Assembly (NCBI GenBank): GCA_022432975.1
Contig: CM039509.1
Span: 28,615,511-28,679,510, forward strand
Direction: 5' to 3'
Length of the DNA: 64,000 nt
Source of the DNA: Begonia masoniana
Taxonomy: Eukaryota; Streptophyta; Magnoliopsida; Cucurbitales; Begoniaceae
Below, one piece after another: positions 32,075 to 44,150 of the stretch. Each line of letters starts with the position of its first letter. The first letter of the stretch is position 1. The position numbers and the translations under genes were made by a program. The notes under the pieces are model-generated. The model saw only the letters and a list, made by a program, of their open reading frames with translations. It was not told the DNA's origin and did no database searches.

Positions 32075-34819
32075 CTAGTGCTCTTCATGCATTGCATATT
32101 CTCTGTTTTGTCGTCACTCTGTTTTGCTGTTTCTGTCGTAGCATTTCTTTGTGTTCTGTTTTGTTTTTGTTCTGGTCAGCATGTTAAATCTAAAAATTGC
32201 TATGATGTTTCACTATTGTCTTGCACCGATTTTTGCTGTTTCTCTGCTTATTTCTTTGCTGTTTCTATTGCCAGCATTTGCTGTTTTCTTGTGTGTTCCA
32301 TTTTTATTCAGTCTTGTGTTGTTTATTGTCCTTTTTTATGTCAAAATTCTGGACTAAATGGTAGCTCTAAGTTGCATCATTGATAACTATTTTGGCTGCA
32401 GATTTAGAGTAGTTCCTGCTCGTAATTTTCTGTGTTTCAGTTCTGTTCTGTTTTATCTTCTGTTCTGTCTTTGTCTTCCTGTTTCTGTCCAAGTGTTACC
32501 ATGTTTTCTTTTTATGGTTTGTGTTTTAGTGAGTCTGCTGAATACCTTCTTTCTGTTGTGTTTCGGTGTTCAGCATGTTATTTCTGTCATTTTGTCTTAT
32601 TCTGTCTGTTTAGCTTGCGTTGTTTAGTTTCTGTTTAGAAAATTTTAGGCTGTTAAAATTTTCGGAATATCCTGGTGTGTAGTGCTCTAATATTTGGACT
32701 CAATATTTGGTTGACTACTGAACATTGCTGGTTTGAGATTTTGCCACTGTTATTAAGGCAATTGCAGGTTTTTTAAGTTGTTGAAAATCGATTGCAAAAC
32801 CTTTTTTTTTACAAGCTGTGATTTTTTTTTGCTGAAAATGTTTTTCCAAACTGGTTTTGAATGTGTGAAATTTCTGGTTGCTGGAGTTGAGTTTCACTTT
32901 CTGTTTTTAACTCCATAATGCTTGCTTAAGTGCTGAATTATCAACCTTACAACCGATAGACAGCAAGTATAGAATTAGAATTTGAACATTGCAAAACCTT
33001 GCTATTTTTGACTTGTAAAATTCTGTGCAAAATTAGTTTGCAATTTGGAGAATCAGCTTGCTTAAATTGCTTCTTATCTAGATCAAATGGTTGTTTCAGA
33101 ATCTGTTTTGTGCTGAAATTTTTGCGTCCAACATAGAAGTAACTACTGCCTATTCAGTTTTGAAAATTATCTTGTTTAGTTTAGGATTGTGATCATTTTT
33201 ATGGATTTGTTTGAGATTTTAGAAACTGTTTGTTGTTCCTTCTAGTGTTGCTGTTTTAGATGTTTGTGTAATTTACAGAGTGTCTTTGTGGATTCCAAAA
33301 GCATGAACCATAGCATTGCCCCATTTCCTGCTTATTAACTAATCTGTTTCAAGTTACATTTCATCACTCATATGTACTTGCTGGTTTTTGCTGCTAATAT
33401 ATAAACTGTTATGTGCTGCTGTTTATTAATCTAACCATATGATTTACAGCACATTAGCTCAGTTTATTTTAAGTTTTTGACGTCTTCAATACCAGCATGC
33501 TTATTATCTCGTGAGAGCTTGAGCATGAGAGTTTATCATCTTGAATCATACATATATCTTACTATCATGTTTTAGTGTTTTGTTATTCTATCTTGCAGCA
33601 ATTATTTGAAGGTTATTTGCACAATGTTCTTGCTGTTTTGATGATATTCAAACCAATTTGTTGTTGAATTACACTCTCTTTTTCTGGTTTTCTGCACCTA
33701 CTTATGACCCGATTGAAATTCTGTTTCAAACCAATGTTATACGCTGAATTTTCTATGGTGCTATGACTTGTTTAATTCCGTTTCCCATTGCCTATAACTC
33801 TGATTCATCTTGCTGAATTTTATGGCTGAAAGTTCGATACAACTTGCTTGCTGTTTTAATGAATATTAATCAACATTTTCTGGATTCTTTGTTGAATTTT
33901 CTGCTGTGTTTGCATACCCATTTATCCAGCATGCTTATTATCTTTTAGAGCTTGAACCTGAGAGTTTATTATCTTGAATCATACATATATCTTACTGTTT
34001 TGGAGCTGATCTCTCTGTTTTTGTTTGCTGTTTTCAGCGTGTATTCCTTTGCTGTGTTTTCTCTACTATTTCCTAGTTATTTGCACAGTTTTCTTGTTGT
34101 TTGATGTTGATCATTAATGAGTTATTTGTGAGTGAATGCACCACCTTATATATTAACTCCTGATGATTAAAATCTCCTGTGAAATGCTGAGCATGAATTG
34201 GAAATGGTTAAGATTAATTGGGTTCTGTTTTATTGTCCAAATTCTGGTATTGTTTACTGCTGATTGTGTCTAGTTTAGTGTCCATTCACCATGGTAAATT
34301 GTTGAACTTTAATGCCACATATTGGATAACATATGTATTGATTTGGTGATAGTTTTTGTCTAGTTTTTAGGCTGTGTTTGTTTATTTATTTATTTATCTT
34401 TCTGCTGTTTTCTTGTTCTGTTTTGCAGCATATGTTTAGGGTTAAATGCAAATTGATTAGCTGCTGTTTCTTATTTTGTTGTTACTGTTATCTTGTTCTT
34501 TTCTATCTTGTTTAGAAGCACGTTTAGGTGTTTGTTTATTGTTCAAATTGCTAAGAGGTTCAGCATTTGAACCCTACTTTATTGTTTAGTTCTAGGTTGT
34601 TGTTTTTGCATATTTAGACTCTGTTGTGTGTCTGTTTTTCGTAACATTTGTTGTGCAGTTTTGTACCCACCTCTCAAGGCAAGTGACCTCCTTAATTGGC
34701 AATTTTAGAGCCGTTAATTGCTTTGCTTAAAAGGTACTTTCTTGTCCACTTTTAGTTTTATTTTCTGTTGGGAGACTCTTCGGAACTGTTGACCGAGAGC
34801 AACTTGTGTTTTATGTTTG

Positions 34820-35141
34820 TTTGTGTTTGAACTTGCTATTCGTGAAAGTACATTGCTACGATAATTATCTGATATAATTTTGCCATATTAACCTCATGTT
34901 ACTGATTAGCTAGCATGAATTAACCATGACCCGTATCTGTTTAATTCTCATAATGTTTTCTTGAAAGCATGTTCTTTTTGTTTGTGTTTGAGCTTGCTAT
35001 TCGTAAAAGTACATTGCTACGATAATTATCCGATATAATTTGCCATATTAACCTCATGTTACTGGATAGCTATCATGAACTAACCATGGCCCGTATTAGA
35101 TTAATTTTCATAATGATATTCTTGAAAAGCATGTTCTATTT
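34820..35141. repeat. 161-bp tandem duplication in K
   Basis: tttgtgtttgaacttgctat at 34820 returns at 34981 as tttgtgtttgagcttgctat. The following acattgctacgataattat and ttaacctcatgttact also match, with scattered differences. Confidence 0.9.
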
Positions 35142-36403
35142 TTTTTCCTTTTGTTTTGTTTAGGACTGTGTTAACTTGAGGTCCGACCTTTTAACAAGAG
35201 CATGTCATATATTATCTTGTTAGTCACTTAGGATTCACTTGTACGTCGAGTGATCTGTGTTTGTGGCCAAGAGCTTTCCTCTGTGGGCCGTTGGTATTGT
35301 CCGAGGTTTACCGCTGGCCATTGGGCCCGACAGATCGCCGTGTGAGGCAGTCGCCTTGAAAGGGTGTGGGATAGTGTGACGATTTCCACAAAAGTTCTAG
35401 AGGGTTGCCTAGACCCAATAGCTTATCATTGATATTAGTTGCAAGTCTATTTTCTTTGATTAACTTGCTTGATTTGTTGTGCTGTTTGGATTTTTAGGTT
35501 GAGTCTTGTGACTTAGTTGCTTGTGTTGTTTGTTTGTCTTTGTTTAGGAATTAAAATTTAGAGTCTCACTTTAAAGTTTAGTGCTTGGTCAATTAGTTTA
35601 ATTGTTGTTGGCCAAGGTAAATGTAAAATCAAAATATATGCATATTGTTTTATCTTTTGAGGATTGTTTAGCTTTATACTCCAATTTTGAGCATTAGCTA
35701 TGGACGAACCAAGGAGTTGGATAGATTTTTGGCAACAAGGTATGTACCAATGAAACCTTACTTGAATTTCTTTTGAAATTAGTTGAATAGTAGGTTGATT
35801 GGATGAACTATATGTTTGAGATCAACTTCTTGTATGTTCTTGCTATAATTGGATATCATGTTTAATTCTCCTTGTCTAAGCTTGATTTAATTTGTTGAAA
35901 GAACTAAAGAGTAATTTTGTGATCAAATTGTTGTTGCCTCTTGTTTTTGAAATGATAAATCCTAACTTTATTGTTAAAGGAGAATTGTTTTCTTGAATTT
36001 TGGATTTAAGTTCAACTTATGCTAAGCTTGATATTAAACTCTTATTCTTTTGATGGATTTAAAATTTGGGTGAACCAAGTGTTGTTTATAAAATGGTAAT
36101 TTTCATATTTATGGCTCACTATTGACTTGTTAGCTTAGCTAGAAAATGAAATTGTTCATTTATGCTTGCTTGAATCTTATGTCATTATCATGTATGTTTG
36201 CTTTTAAATTGTTTACATGAACATTTCAAATTTTTGGAATTAGTGAGACCACTGTGGATAGTGAAATGATTTTTAAACTTTAGGATAACTATGTTTTGTG
36301 CCTACTGTGGAATGTGCTTAAATATTTTTAGTAGAAATTTTATCCTAAGTGTTGTACCATCCCCCATGATATTCAACTGTTGGATTTGAGGTCAAATCCT
36401 CAA

Positions 36404-36417
36404 GAACCGGGAGGGGA
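36404..36417 (+). other. Polypurine tract of K
   Basis: gaaccgggagggga directly before the LTR start TGATATGCCC at 36418. It overlaps the residual pol tail codons (EPGGD). Confidence 0.88.
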
Positions 36418-37525
36418 TGATATGCCCACGGTCCCGATCCATCGTGCACAAGTCAAGAGGTATGTAATTAATTATTTATTTTATCTATCTAATGAACTTG
36501 TGGAATTTTGTAGGTAAGTGGATTCTCAAGGCTTGGAAAGAATTAATGAAGAGGGAATTTGTTTTCCTTAAATTCAAATTGTGTAAATGAGCCTTGTATT
36601 TAATTTATATATTTTTAGAAAACTTTAGTTTGATTTAAAACTCGTTATTTGGCAAACTTTAGCCTTTTAGAATGCATGTTTGTAATGGTCTTTAAAGGGG
36701 ATGCTAAACCAAGGCGAACCAAGGAGAGAACCGGCTGAACCGAAAAGAACAAAGGGCTGAATTGGACTGAACCAAGGTAAACATGGCTGAACCGAACTAA
36801 ACCAAGGAGCAAAGGAGTGAACCAGCCCTTAGAAGCTCGCTGCCCAGTGAACCGGACCGCACATTCTGCAGAAGCCTCCAACGGCTATAAACGGGCAAAT
36901 CGCAGCGCTCCTCCTTTAGCTTTTTCTTCCTCCTCTCTTCCCGATTCCTCTTCTCCTTCTGTATTTAAGCTTCATTTCACTTCTGTAAAACATTAGCCAG
37001 TTGAATGAATATTTGGAAATTTAAAGAAGAATTTTTCTTCTTGTTCGGAGTGATCTCCGTGAGTGATAGAGAGAGTTTCTCTCGGTGCTTCATCGGCGCG
37101 CAGCGCCTGGATGAAGCCCCCGATTGAACCCTGAGCTTGTGGCTGCTATGGGGTGTTCTTAGTCCTTCCCTTCTTCTTCCAAGCCATGGAAGCGAGGAGA
37201 AAGGGCGAACGCCATAGTTCTCGCCGCCGAGAACTCCTTCGCTGGCAACGAAGGAATTCTGTCACCCGAAAACGCCAAGTCGTTATGAGGTCGGTTTCGG
37301 GCCTTCATTTTACTCCTCCATCATTTCCGCACCGTTCTGAGCAGCACCCACCTCCGCAAGCGTTCGGTAACGCCCTCTTCCCTTCTCGCCATCATCCCTG
37401 TTATTTCTTTTTTTTTTTGTCTGTTTAGCGTCTGTTTTGGGGTGTCTTCGAGCACCGATCGTTGTCTCGTTTTTGTTGTCTTCCGCAAGCGTTTTCTAAC
37501 CCCATTGCAGGCCCGTAGACTATCA
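36418..37525 (+). repeat. 3' LTR of K
   Basis: 1,108 bp, same length as the 5' LTR. Differences include ccacgg/ccatgg at the start and gtgatctccgtgagtgatag/gcgatctccgcgagcgacag near 37050. Confidence 0.93.
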
Positions 37526-37960
37526 ATTATACTCACTTCTACCGGTAGTGAAAAATTTACATCTTTCGATTGACATGTGCGTCCCACGTGACTCATTAAA
37601 CATCACCCGATAGAAATAAACAACATTTACCGATAGAAATAGACAACATCTACTGATCACAAAATGACAAGACATTATACTCACTTCTACCGGTAGTGAA
37701 AAATCTATATCTTCCGATTGACATGTGCATCCCACGTGACTCATTAAACATCACCCGATAGAAATAAACAACATCTACAGATAGAAATAAACGACATCTA
37801 CCGATCACAACAAGACAAGACAAGACATTATACTCACTTCTACCAGTTGTGATAAATCTATATCTTCCGATTGACATGTGCATCTCACGTGACTCATTAA
37901 ACCTCTTCCGATAGAAAACTTCTACCGGTGAGCTACCGAAAGTAATAATCAACATCTACT
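37526..37960. repeat. 148-bp minisatellite in left LTR of H, three units
   Basis: Units begin attatactcacttctacc at 37526, 37674 and 37827. Each contains the phrases ctaccgatagaaata and gtgactcattaaac. The right LTR has five units. Confidence 0.9.
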
Positions 37961-38913
37961 GATAGAAGACATCCTGACTTTTACAAACTTTGACATGACT
38001 TACGTAAACTTGCACAATATAATCCATAGACTCATCCAAATACATGTAGCGGTAAAACTTAAATAAAACAGACCTTTCTATCATTTCATGATCATTCTCA
38101 AACTCAAGATTTCAGTCAAACAAATTCCAATACCCATCGTTTTAAGAAAATTCATCCTATTAGACTTTAGTATTCATAATCCTTACTAACATCATAAGAG
38201 TAGTAACCAGGGGTAATAATTGCCTTTCCAGCCACAAATCTGTCACCCTAAACACCATCCAGCAACCAGTCTTAGACATCCTCACTGAATTTGGAATCCT
38301 CACCTGGTAGTTCTTCACCTACATGATAAGGTTTAAACTATAAGCCTAATGCTTAGTAAGGAGTGCAATGCTAACATGTATGCATGAATGCACAGTTTAA
38401 GGAAAACACAGGTTCATGATCTTTTCTTGTTCTTGTTCTTATTCATCGTTTTCTTTGTTTACATCACGTTCTTATTCATCATTTACATCATGTGGATTAA
38501 GGGAGGATTTGGGCCGAAAAGGGGGTTGACAGTGAAAGTGTACATAGTCCCTTGCGGGCCGTATTCATGGTCCTCCTTTTGGACAGTGACACACCCCAAA
38601 CCGCCCCCAACCCTCTCTTAATCCTTATTGCATAAGTTTCATGTTCATATCTTGATCGTGAAGGAAATCATGCACTTAAAACATTTTCATATGCTTGAAA
38701 AGGAAAACAATCGTGAAGCATGAGTATGAGTACTCTCATTTCATCAGACAAAAAGGACAACTCATTCATTATTCAAAAGATCACACTATCAACTCGAGTA
38801 TCATAACCAAACAGACAATAGCATAGATAACCTTTAAACATTATTGACAACTTCTACCTAGTACCCTTGTGATGTAGGGCCTTAATGGCAGGGAATCTTA
38901 CTCACTCACTTAC

Positions 38914-38961
38914 CTAGTTTCCCTTAGCAACTTGAGCACTTCACCTCGGATTTTTCTTCAC
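38914..38961 (-). promoter_or_regulatory. Splice-like block 1 in LTR H, left
   Basis: 48 nt: GTTTTAG before GTGAAGAAAA, AACTAG before GTAAGTGAG on the minus strand. A block 2 acceptor-like ATGTAG/GTGAAG lies at 38318. Confidence 0.5.
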
Positions 38962-39611
38962 CTAAAACATTTCACATTACAGAGTTAAAACAAAATCCTA
39001 AAAGTTCTAACCAAAAGTCATCTTATAATCTAACGTACATGTATTTCTAAGTTCTTTAGTCAAGCTCCTTATGTGCGTAGATCAAGTTTCCAGGATCTAA
39101 AATGCCCAGATTCAACCTAGCAACTAAACACAGTAGGTTATCTTAATGTCCATAATCGAATCGAAAATGCCATTGCTAAATGCAGATTATAAATGTTACT
39201 ATAATAACTCTATCATTGAAGAATCTGAAACTTTGAGTTCTAGCTGAAAACAGAGCTCTAAGTAACTAACCAGTAGGTTAATTGTCTAAGCCTTACCTCG
39301 AGCGTGGATTGTCGGGGTGGAGACTGAAGAATCGGTCGCCGACGAAGGAGTTGCTGGCAAAGAGAAGGAGAGCTCTGGAGGTTGAGAAATTGCAGAAGGA
39401 AAGTGTCGGCTACAGTGGGGTTTTAGTGAGGTTTAAGGATTTCCAATTTCTATTTATATCGATTGAAATCCATCTTATTTACAATTCTGCCATCACACAA
39501 ATAAAATAAATTAAGCTTTGGCATTTAAATTCAAAATTATAAAGGTTAATGGTGGAGGTGACCGTTAAAGCTGTTAAGAAAATACCTGGCCAAACATTGT
39601 CGGGTGTTACA

Positions 39612-39624
39612 TCCACCTCTCCTT
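39612..39624 (-). other. Polypurine tract of H
   Basis: AAGGAGAGGTGGA on the minus strand directly before the LTR terminus TGTAACACCCG. Confidence 0.82.
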
Positions 39625-39652
39625 AAAAGAAATTTTTGTCCTCGAAAATTGA

Positions 39653-40709
39653 TCAAGCAAAGAGCTCAGGATATTTGGCCAACATGTCCTGCTGTCGGTC
39701 CCACGTGGCTTCTTTAATGCCATGATTCATCCATAAGACTTTCACCAGTGGAATTTCTTTATTCTGCAGAGTCTTAACTGCAGATTCTAATATTCGAACA
39801 GGTTTCTCTTCATACATCAGTGTTGGCTCAATATCAATCTCTGCTGGCTTAACAACTTGCGTCGGATCACGTATGTATTTTCTTAGCATAGACACATGAA
39901 AAACATTATGAACCTTTTCCAATGATGGAGGTAATTGCAACTTATAAGCTGTACTGCCAATCCTTGCCAAGACAGGGAATGGACCAATGAATCGTGGACT
40001 AAGCATTCCCTTCTTACTGAATCTTAAAACTCCCTTAAACGGTGAAATCTTAAGGAAAACTTCGTCACCGACTGCAAACTCAAGATCTCTTCTTCTTTGG
40101 TCAGCATAACTCTTCTGTCGGCTCTGTGCAGTCATCATTCTTTTCCTAATAATGGTAATCTTGTTTGACATCTGCTACAAAATTTCAGGGCCTAGGAGTT
40201 TTGCATCGCCAACTTCATCCCAATATAAGGGTAATCTGCATTTCCTGCCATAATGTGCTTCATATGGTGCCATACCAATGGTGGACTGGTAACTATTGTT
40301 GTAGGAGAATTCAACCAAGGGCAGGTATCGACTCCAAGATGTCTTGAAATCTAGCACACACGCCCTCAACATGTCCTCGAGTGTTTGAATTGTCCGTTCA
40401 GATTAGCCATATGTCTGAGGATGAAATGCAGTGCTGAATGATAACTTTGTACCAAGCGTGCCTTGAAGACTTTGCCAAAACCTTGAGGTGAACCTGGGAT
40501 CACGATCTGAGACAATGGATATCAGAATCCCATGCAATCTGATAATTTCCAGAACACAGATTAGCAAGCTGGTCCATCGTGTAAGTCGTCTTTACAAGTA
40601 GGAAGTGAGCTGATTTTGTCATTCTGTCAATTACAACCCAAATACTATCATGACCTTTAATTGTCTTAGGTAATCCTACAACAAAATCCATGGTAATGTT
40701 TTCCCACTG
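39653..40709 (-). pseudogene. Element H integrase with chromodomain-like tail, broken
   Basis: From 40709 the minus strand reads [12 protein letters not shown], then WVVIDRMTKSAHF (first catalytic Asp). A one-base loss near 40560 shifts the frame before the [10 protein letters not shown] segment. The third motif reads QTYG, stop, SERT where active integrases have QTDGQSERT. Further on are [20 protein letters not shown] and [20 protein letters not shown]. The open C-terminal part (40171-39653) has RPIKGVLRF-type GPFPVLARIGSTAYKL and the chromodomain-like end VKVLWMNHGIKEATWD. The integrase zinc finger and all of RNase H are missing, removed by the deletion that fused RT to integrase. Confidence 0.88.
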
Positions 40710-42868
40710 GTCAAAACTGTTCTTAAGTGTTTTTCATGGTCAGCTTTGGTCCGTGAATAAATTAGGATATCATCTATAAACACAATCACAAACTTGTCCA
40801 AATACTCACGAAACACACGGTTCATCAAGTCCATAAAAGTTGTAGGTACATTTGTCAACCCAAACGACATCACAAGAAATTCATAGTGCCCATATCGGGT
40901 TCTGAATGCTGTCTTTGGTATATCACTCTCCTTAACCTTCAGTTGGTAATAACCCGAATGGAAGTCAATTTTTGAAAATACCTTAGCTCCTTGTAACTGG
41001 TCAAACAAGTCGTCAATTCGGGGTAAGGGATATTTATTCTTGATTGTTAATTTGTTCAGTTCTCTGTAATCTATGCACATTTTATGAGAACCGTCTTTCT
41101 TCTTAACGAATAGGACAGGTGCACCCCAGGGAGAACAACTAGGGCGTATAAATCCTTTGTCAACAAGTTCCTGGAGTTGGAATTTTAACTCCTTCAGCTC
41201 AACAAGTGCCATGCGGTAAGGGTTCTTAGACACAGGTGATGCCTCGGGATATGTATCGATGACAAACTCAATTTCTCTATCAGGTGGTAACCCGGGCAAG
41301 TCATCCAAAAATGCTTTTGGAAACTCTCGGACTATGGGAATATCTTGGAGTTCTACCTTATCCTTTACCCGGACATCAATTATGCTAGCTAGAAAACTCT
41401 CGCAACCACCTTTCAGTAACCGTTGAGTCTTTAGTGAGGATATAATTGACATTTTACTTATTTTTGGAATAGCTTGGAAGGAATACCGATCTCCGTTCGG
41501 GGGTCGGAACTCAACCAATCCAGACCTACAACTTATCGTGGCATAATGTCTGAATAGCCAATCCATTCCTAATATAACTTCATATCCCTTCATATCAATT
41601 ACGATTAGCTCTACGTACAACTTCTTATCTCCTAAGGACATAATATCACCTTTCACTATGTGTTCTGAATGTAAAGACTTCCCCGATGGTAATATAACAC
41701 TATATGACCTCTCGGCTGACAAGAGTTCTAACCTATGCTTACATACAAACAGGGTTGATACAAACGAGTGTGTGGCTCCAGTATCTATAAGTGTATAAGC
41801 AGAAATACCACAGATCATAATTGTACCTGTTATGACCGTATGCTGCACCACATCCTCATCCTCAATTAAAGCATAGACTCTTGGCACTACACTCGTACGA
41901 TTTGGGTCTGGCGGCATAGGGCAATCTCTGACCATGTGTCTAACCTTGTCACATCTATAGCAACGGCCAAAATATAATTTGCATTCGCCACGGTGGTTCT
42001 TCTGGCAGGTGGAACATAGTGGAGCTAGAGGTTGCTTTCCTTTTCCTTGATCATCATTTGGATTGAAGGGTCTCTTCACACCTTTCTGCTGTTGCTGCAG
42101 TCCTCTATTCGGTTGTGGTTGCCAACCTCTGCCCTGGCGCAGCGGTGGCTGAGTCTCCTTGATAAACTTCCTTGGCGGTTCACGTTGTCCTTGTACTGTT
42201 AACTCAACTTCTTCCAATTCCAAAGCCTTAGCTGCCACTTCGGAATAGGGTATGTTATGGATCCCCGCAGTTATCACTCCTTGGAAGAGGCTCGGCTTCA
42301 GTCCATGGACAAACTGGTGAATCTTGTCTTCCTCATCATCCACCAGACGGGGTGCAAACCTGGACAAGACCTCAAACTTACAGATGTAGTCAGTCACAGA
42401 ACCGGTTTGGTGCAGCTACATAAACTCCATCTTTTTGCTGGTCCGAACCGCTCAGCTAAAATACTTGTCATAAAAGGCTATCTTGAACCACGCCCAAGTC
42501 ATAGTTTTCGCATTCGTAGTGCTCTGAACTGAGTCCCACCAATGCCTTGCACTCAATGCAAGGTGAAAAACAGCACATGTGACCTTGTCCCCTTCATCGA
42601 CCTTGGCATACTTGAACATGTCCTCAATTGTCCGTATCCACTCTTCATCATAAATAGGATCCGAAACTTGACCATTGAATACTGGAGGTCGAAGGCGGTG
42701 AAAACGCTCGCTTCCATTGTCGTGAGTCATATCTGAGCTAGAATGCCCTTGCTCATCCCTAGCGGCCACCCACTGCTCAATTTGGCGGGACTGGCGAATA
42801 ACCAACTTGGTTAGCTGAGCGATGGTGTTACTATCCTCATTGCACTCTCTTTGTTGACCTTTTACCAT
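40710..42868 (-). pseudogene. Element H gag, protease and RT
   Basis: The gag ATG is at 42868 (MVKGQQRECNEDSNTI), followed by the capsid core (EEWIRTIEDMFKYAKVD, AVFHLALSARHWWDS, WFKIAFYDKYFS). A stop/frameshift zone at 42452-42400 precedes a 573-codon open frame starting in gag ([21 protein letters not shown]). Zinc knuckle [14 protein letters not shown] is intact as CCHC. Protease [12 protein letters not shown] is intact. RT has [39 protein letters not shown] and [12 protein letters not shown] with both catalytic Asp. At HLRTVL the frame leaves RT and enters integrase DNA out of frame, so the thumb/connection and RNase H are absent. It is the longest open retroelement frame in the window. 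Confidence 0.92.
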
Positions 42869-42878
42869 TTTCAGATTC

Positions 42879-42940
42879 CTAAACAAGTAATCATAAACAC
42901 ATCTTAACGTAATGACATTACTAAAATCATAGACACTTAC
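42879..42940 (-). promoter_or_regulatory. Intron-like interval before gag, element H
   Basis: ACT then GTAAGTGTC, 62 nt, closing TTGTTTAG before GAATCTGAAAATGG, where the ATG is gag. Same place as in A, B and F, although the sequence has diverged. Confidence 0.5.
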
Positions 42941-43014
42941 AGTTGTTGGAGTGTGCTCATGTGACAATCTGTGCTGGAAGGCAATCTGCAGAATCGATTT
43001 TAGAACCTCGTTTT

Positions 43015-43026
43015 TCTCTGATACCA
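43015..43026 (-). other. Primer binding site of H
   Basis: TGGTATCAGAGA on the minus strand, four bases from the LTR; 11 of 12 match the initiator tRNA-Met PBS. Confidence 0.88.
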
Positions 43027-43450
43027 TAATTGTAATAACCCGAGTCTCCCAAACCCGATTCTTGCCCATATCATAGGACTGGACTAAGAAATTTATAGAA
43101 AATTTTAAACTTTCTCTCAATGATGAAAATTCTACCTTTAATCCTCGATTATACAGCGGAAAACTCAGTATGTAAACGACATTTATATATAGACAAAACG
43201 TTAAAACTTTTGACTGAGGGACTTGAAAATCAAAGGACATCTACCGATCGCAAACGACAAAACTTTCTTCCCGCATCTACCGACCGCAAAACGACAAAAC
43301 ATAATTCCCACTTCTACCGAGAGTATTAAACAACAACAACTACCGATTTTCACGTGCAACCAACTTGACTCATTAAACTTCTTCCGATAGAAATAAACAA
43401 CATCTACCGATAGAAATAGACAACATCTACCGATCACAAAATGACAAGAC

Positions 43451-44150
43451 ATTATACTCACTTCTACCGGTAGTGAAAAATCTACATCTTCCGATTGACA
43501 TGTGCATCCCACGTGACTCATTAAACATCACCCGATAGAAATAAACAACATCTACCGATAGAAATAGACAACATATACCGATCACAAAACGACAAGACAT
43601 TATACTCACTTCTACCGGTAGTGAAAAATCTATATCTTTCGATTGACATGTGCATCCCACGTGACTCATTAAACCTCTTCCGATAGAAATAAACAACATC
43701 TACCGATAGAAATAAACAACATCTACCGATCACAAAATGACAAGACATTATACTCACTTCTACCGTAGTGAAAAATCTATATCTTTCGATTGACATGTGC
43801 ATCCCACGTGACTCATTAAACCTCTTCCGATAGAAATAAACAACATCTACCGATAGAAATAAACAACATCTACCGATCACAACAAGACAAGACATTATAC
43901 TCACTTCTACCGGTAGTGAAAAATCTATATCTTCCGATTGACATGTGCATCCCACGGGACTCATTAAGCATCACCCGATAGAAATAAACAACATCTACCG
44001 ATAGAAATAAACGACATCTACCGATCACAACAAGACAAGACATTATACTCACTTCTACCGGTAGTGAAAAATCTATATCTTTCGATTGACATGTGCATCC
44101 CACGTGACTCATTAAACCTCTTCCGATAGAAAACTTCTACCGGTGAGCTA
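43451..44150. repeat. 148-bp minisatellite in right LTR of H, five units
   Basis: Units begin attatactcacttctacc. Inside each, cttctaccggtag and repeated ctaccgatag(a/c) phrases form short palindromic cores. There are two more units than in the sister LTR. Confidence 0.9.

Larger units (their letters stand above)
32061..36417 (+). other. Non-coding internal region of K
   Basis: T-rich on the plus strand, with repeated ctgttttgctgttt-type phrases. It contains a 161-bp tandem duplication (34820-35141), a dispersed pair (about 33495-33565 and 33928-33990, catgcttattatct...catacatatatcttact), a GC-rich island (35255-35420) and a short exon-like ATG frame at 35700 (MDEPRSWIDFWQQ then GTATGT). No long reading frame. 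Confidence 0.85.
30953..37525 (+). mobile_element. Element K: large non-coding LTR retrotransposon (LARD type), target duplication attat
   Basis: 6,573 bp. Both LTRs are 1,108 bp (30953-32060, 36418-37525) and differ by about twenty bases by eye, mostly transitions. attat flanks both ends (30948-30952, 37526-37530). PBS TGGTATCAGAGC at 32063-32074; PPT ccgggagggga before 36418. The 4,357-bp internal region has no gag, PR, RT or integrase motif in any frame. Just before the PPT and on into the LTR the plus strand still reads DLRSNPQEPGGDDMP, parallel to the pol end of element I, so K descends from a related Ty3 element. Mobilisation must have used enzymes from elsewhere. Confidence 0.93.
30555..39611 (-). 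repeat. Left LTR of H (3' LTR in element sense), split by K
   Basis: 2,479 bp after removal of K and one attat. It is colinear with 43031-45826 but lacks a 30-odd bp piece near 30630 (aaactttctctcaatgatga) and two of five 148-bp repeat units. It ends cgggtgttaca at 39611. Confidence 0.9.

Noticed and set aside
32078..32640. Hydrophobic frames rich in C, F and L in K (membrane proteins)
   Set aside because: T-rich DNA gives F/L/V/C-rich frames by composition; several overlapping frames have the same character.
36382..36399. Palindrome ggatttgaggtcaaatcc before the PPT of K, repeated in I (52686-52703)
   Set aside because: It first looked like a shared hairpin signal, but in both elements it encodes DLRSNP in frame with the pol tail, so coding conservation explains it.
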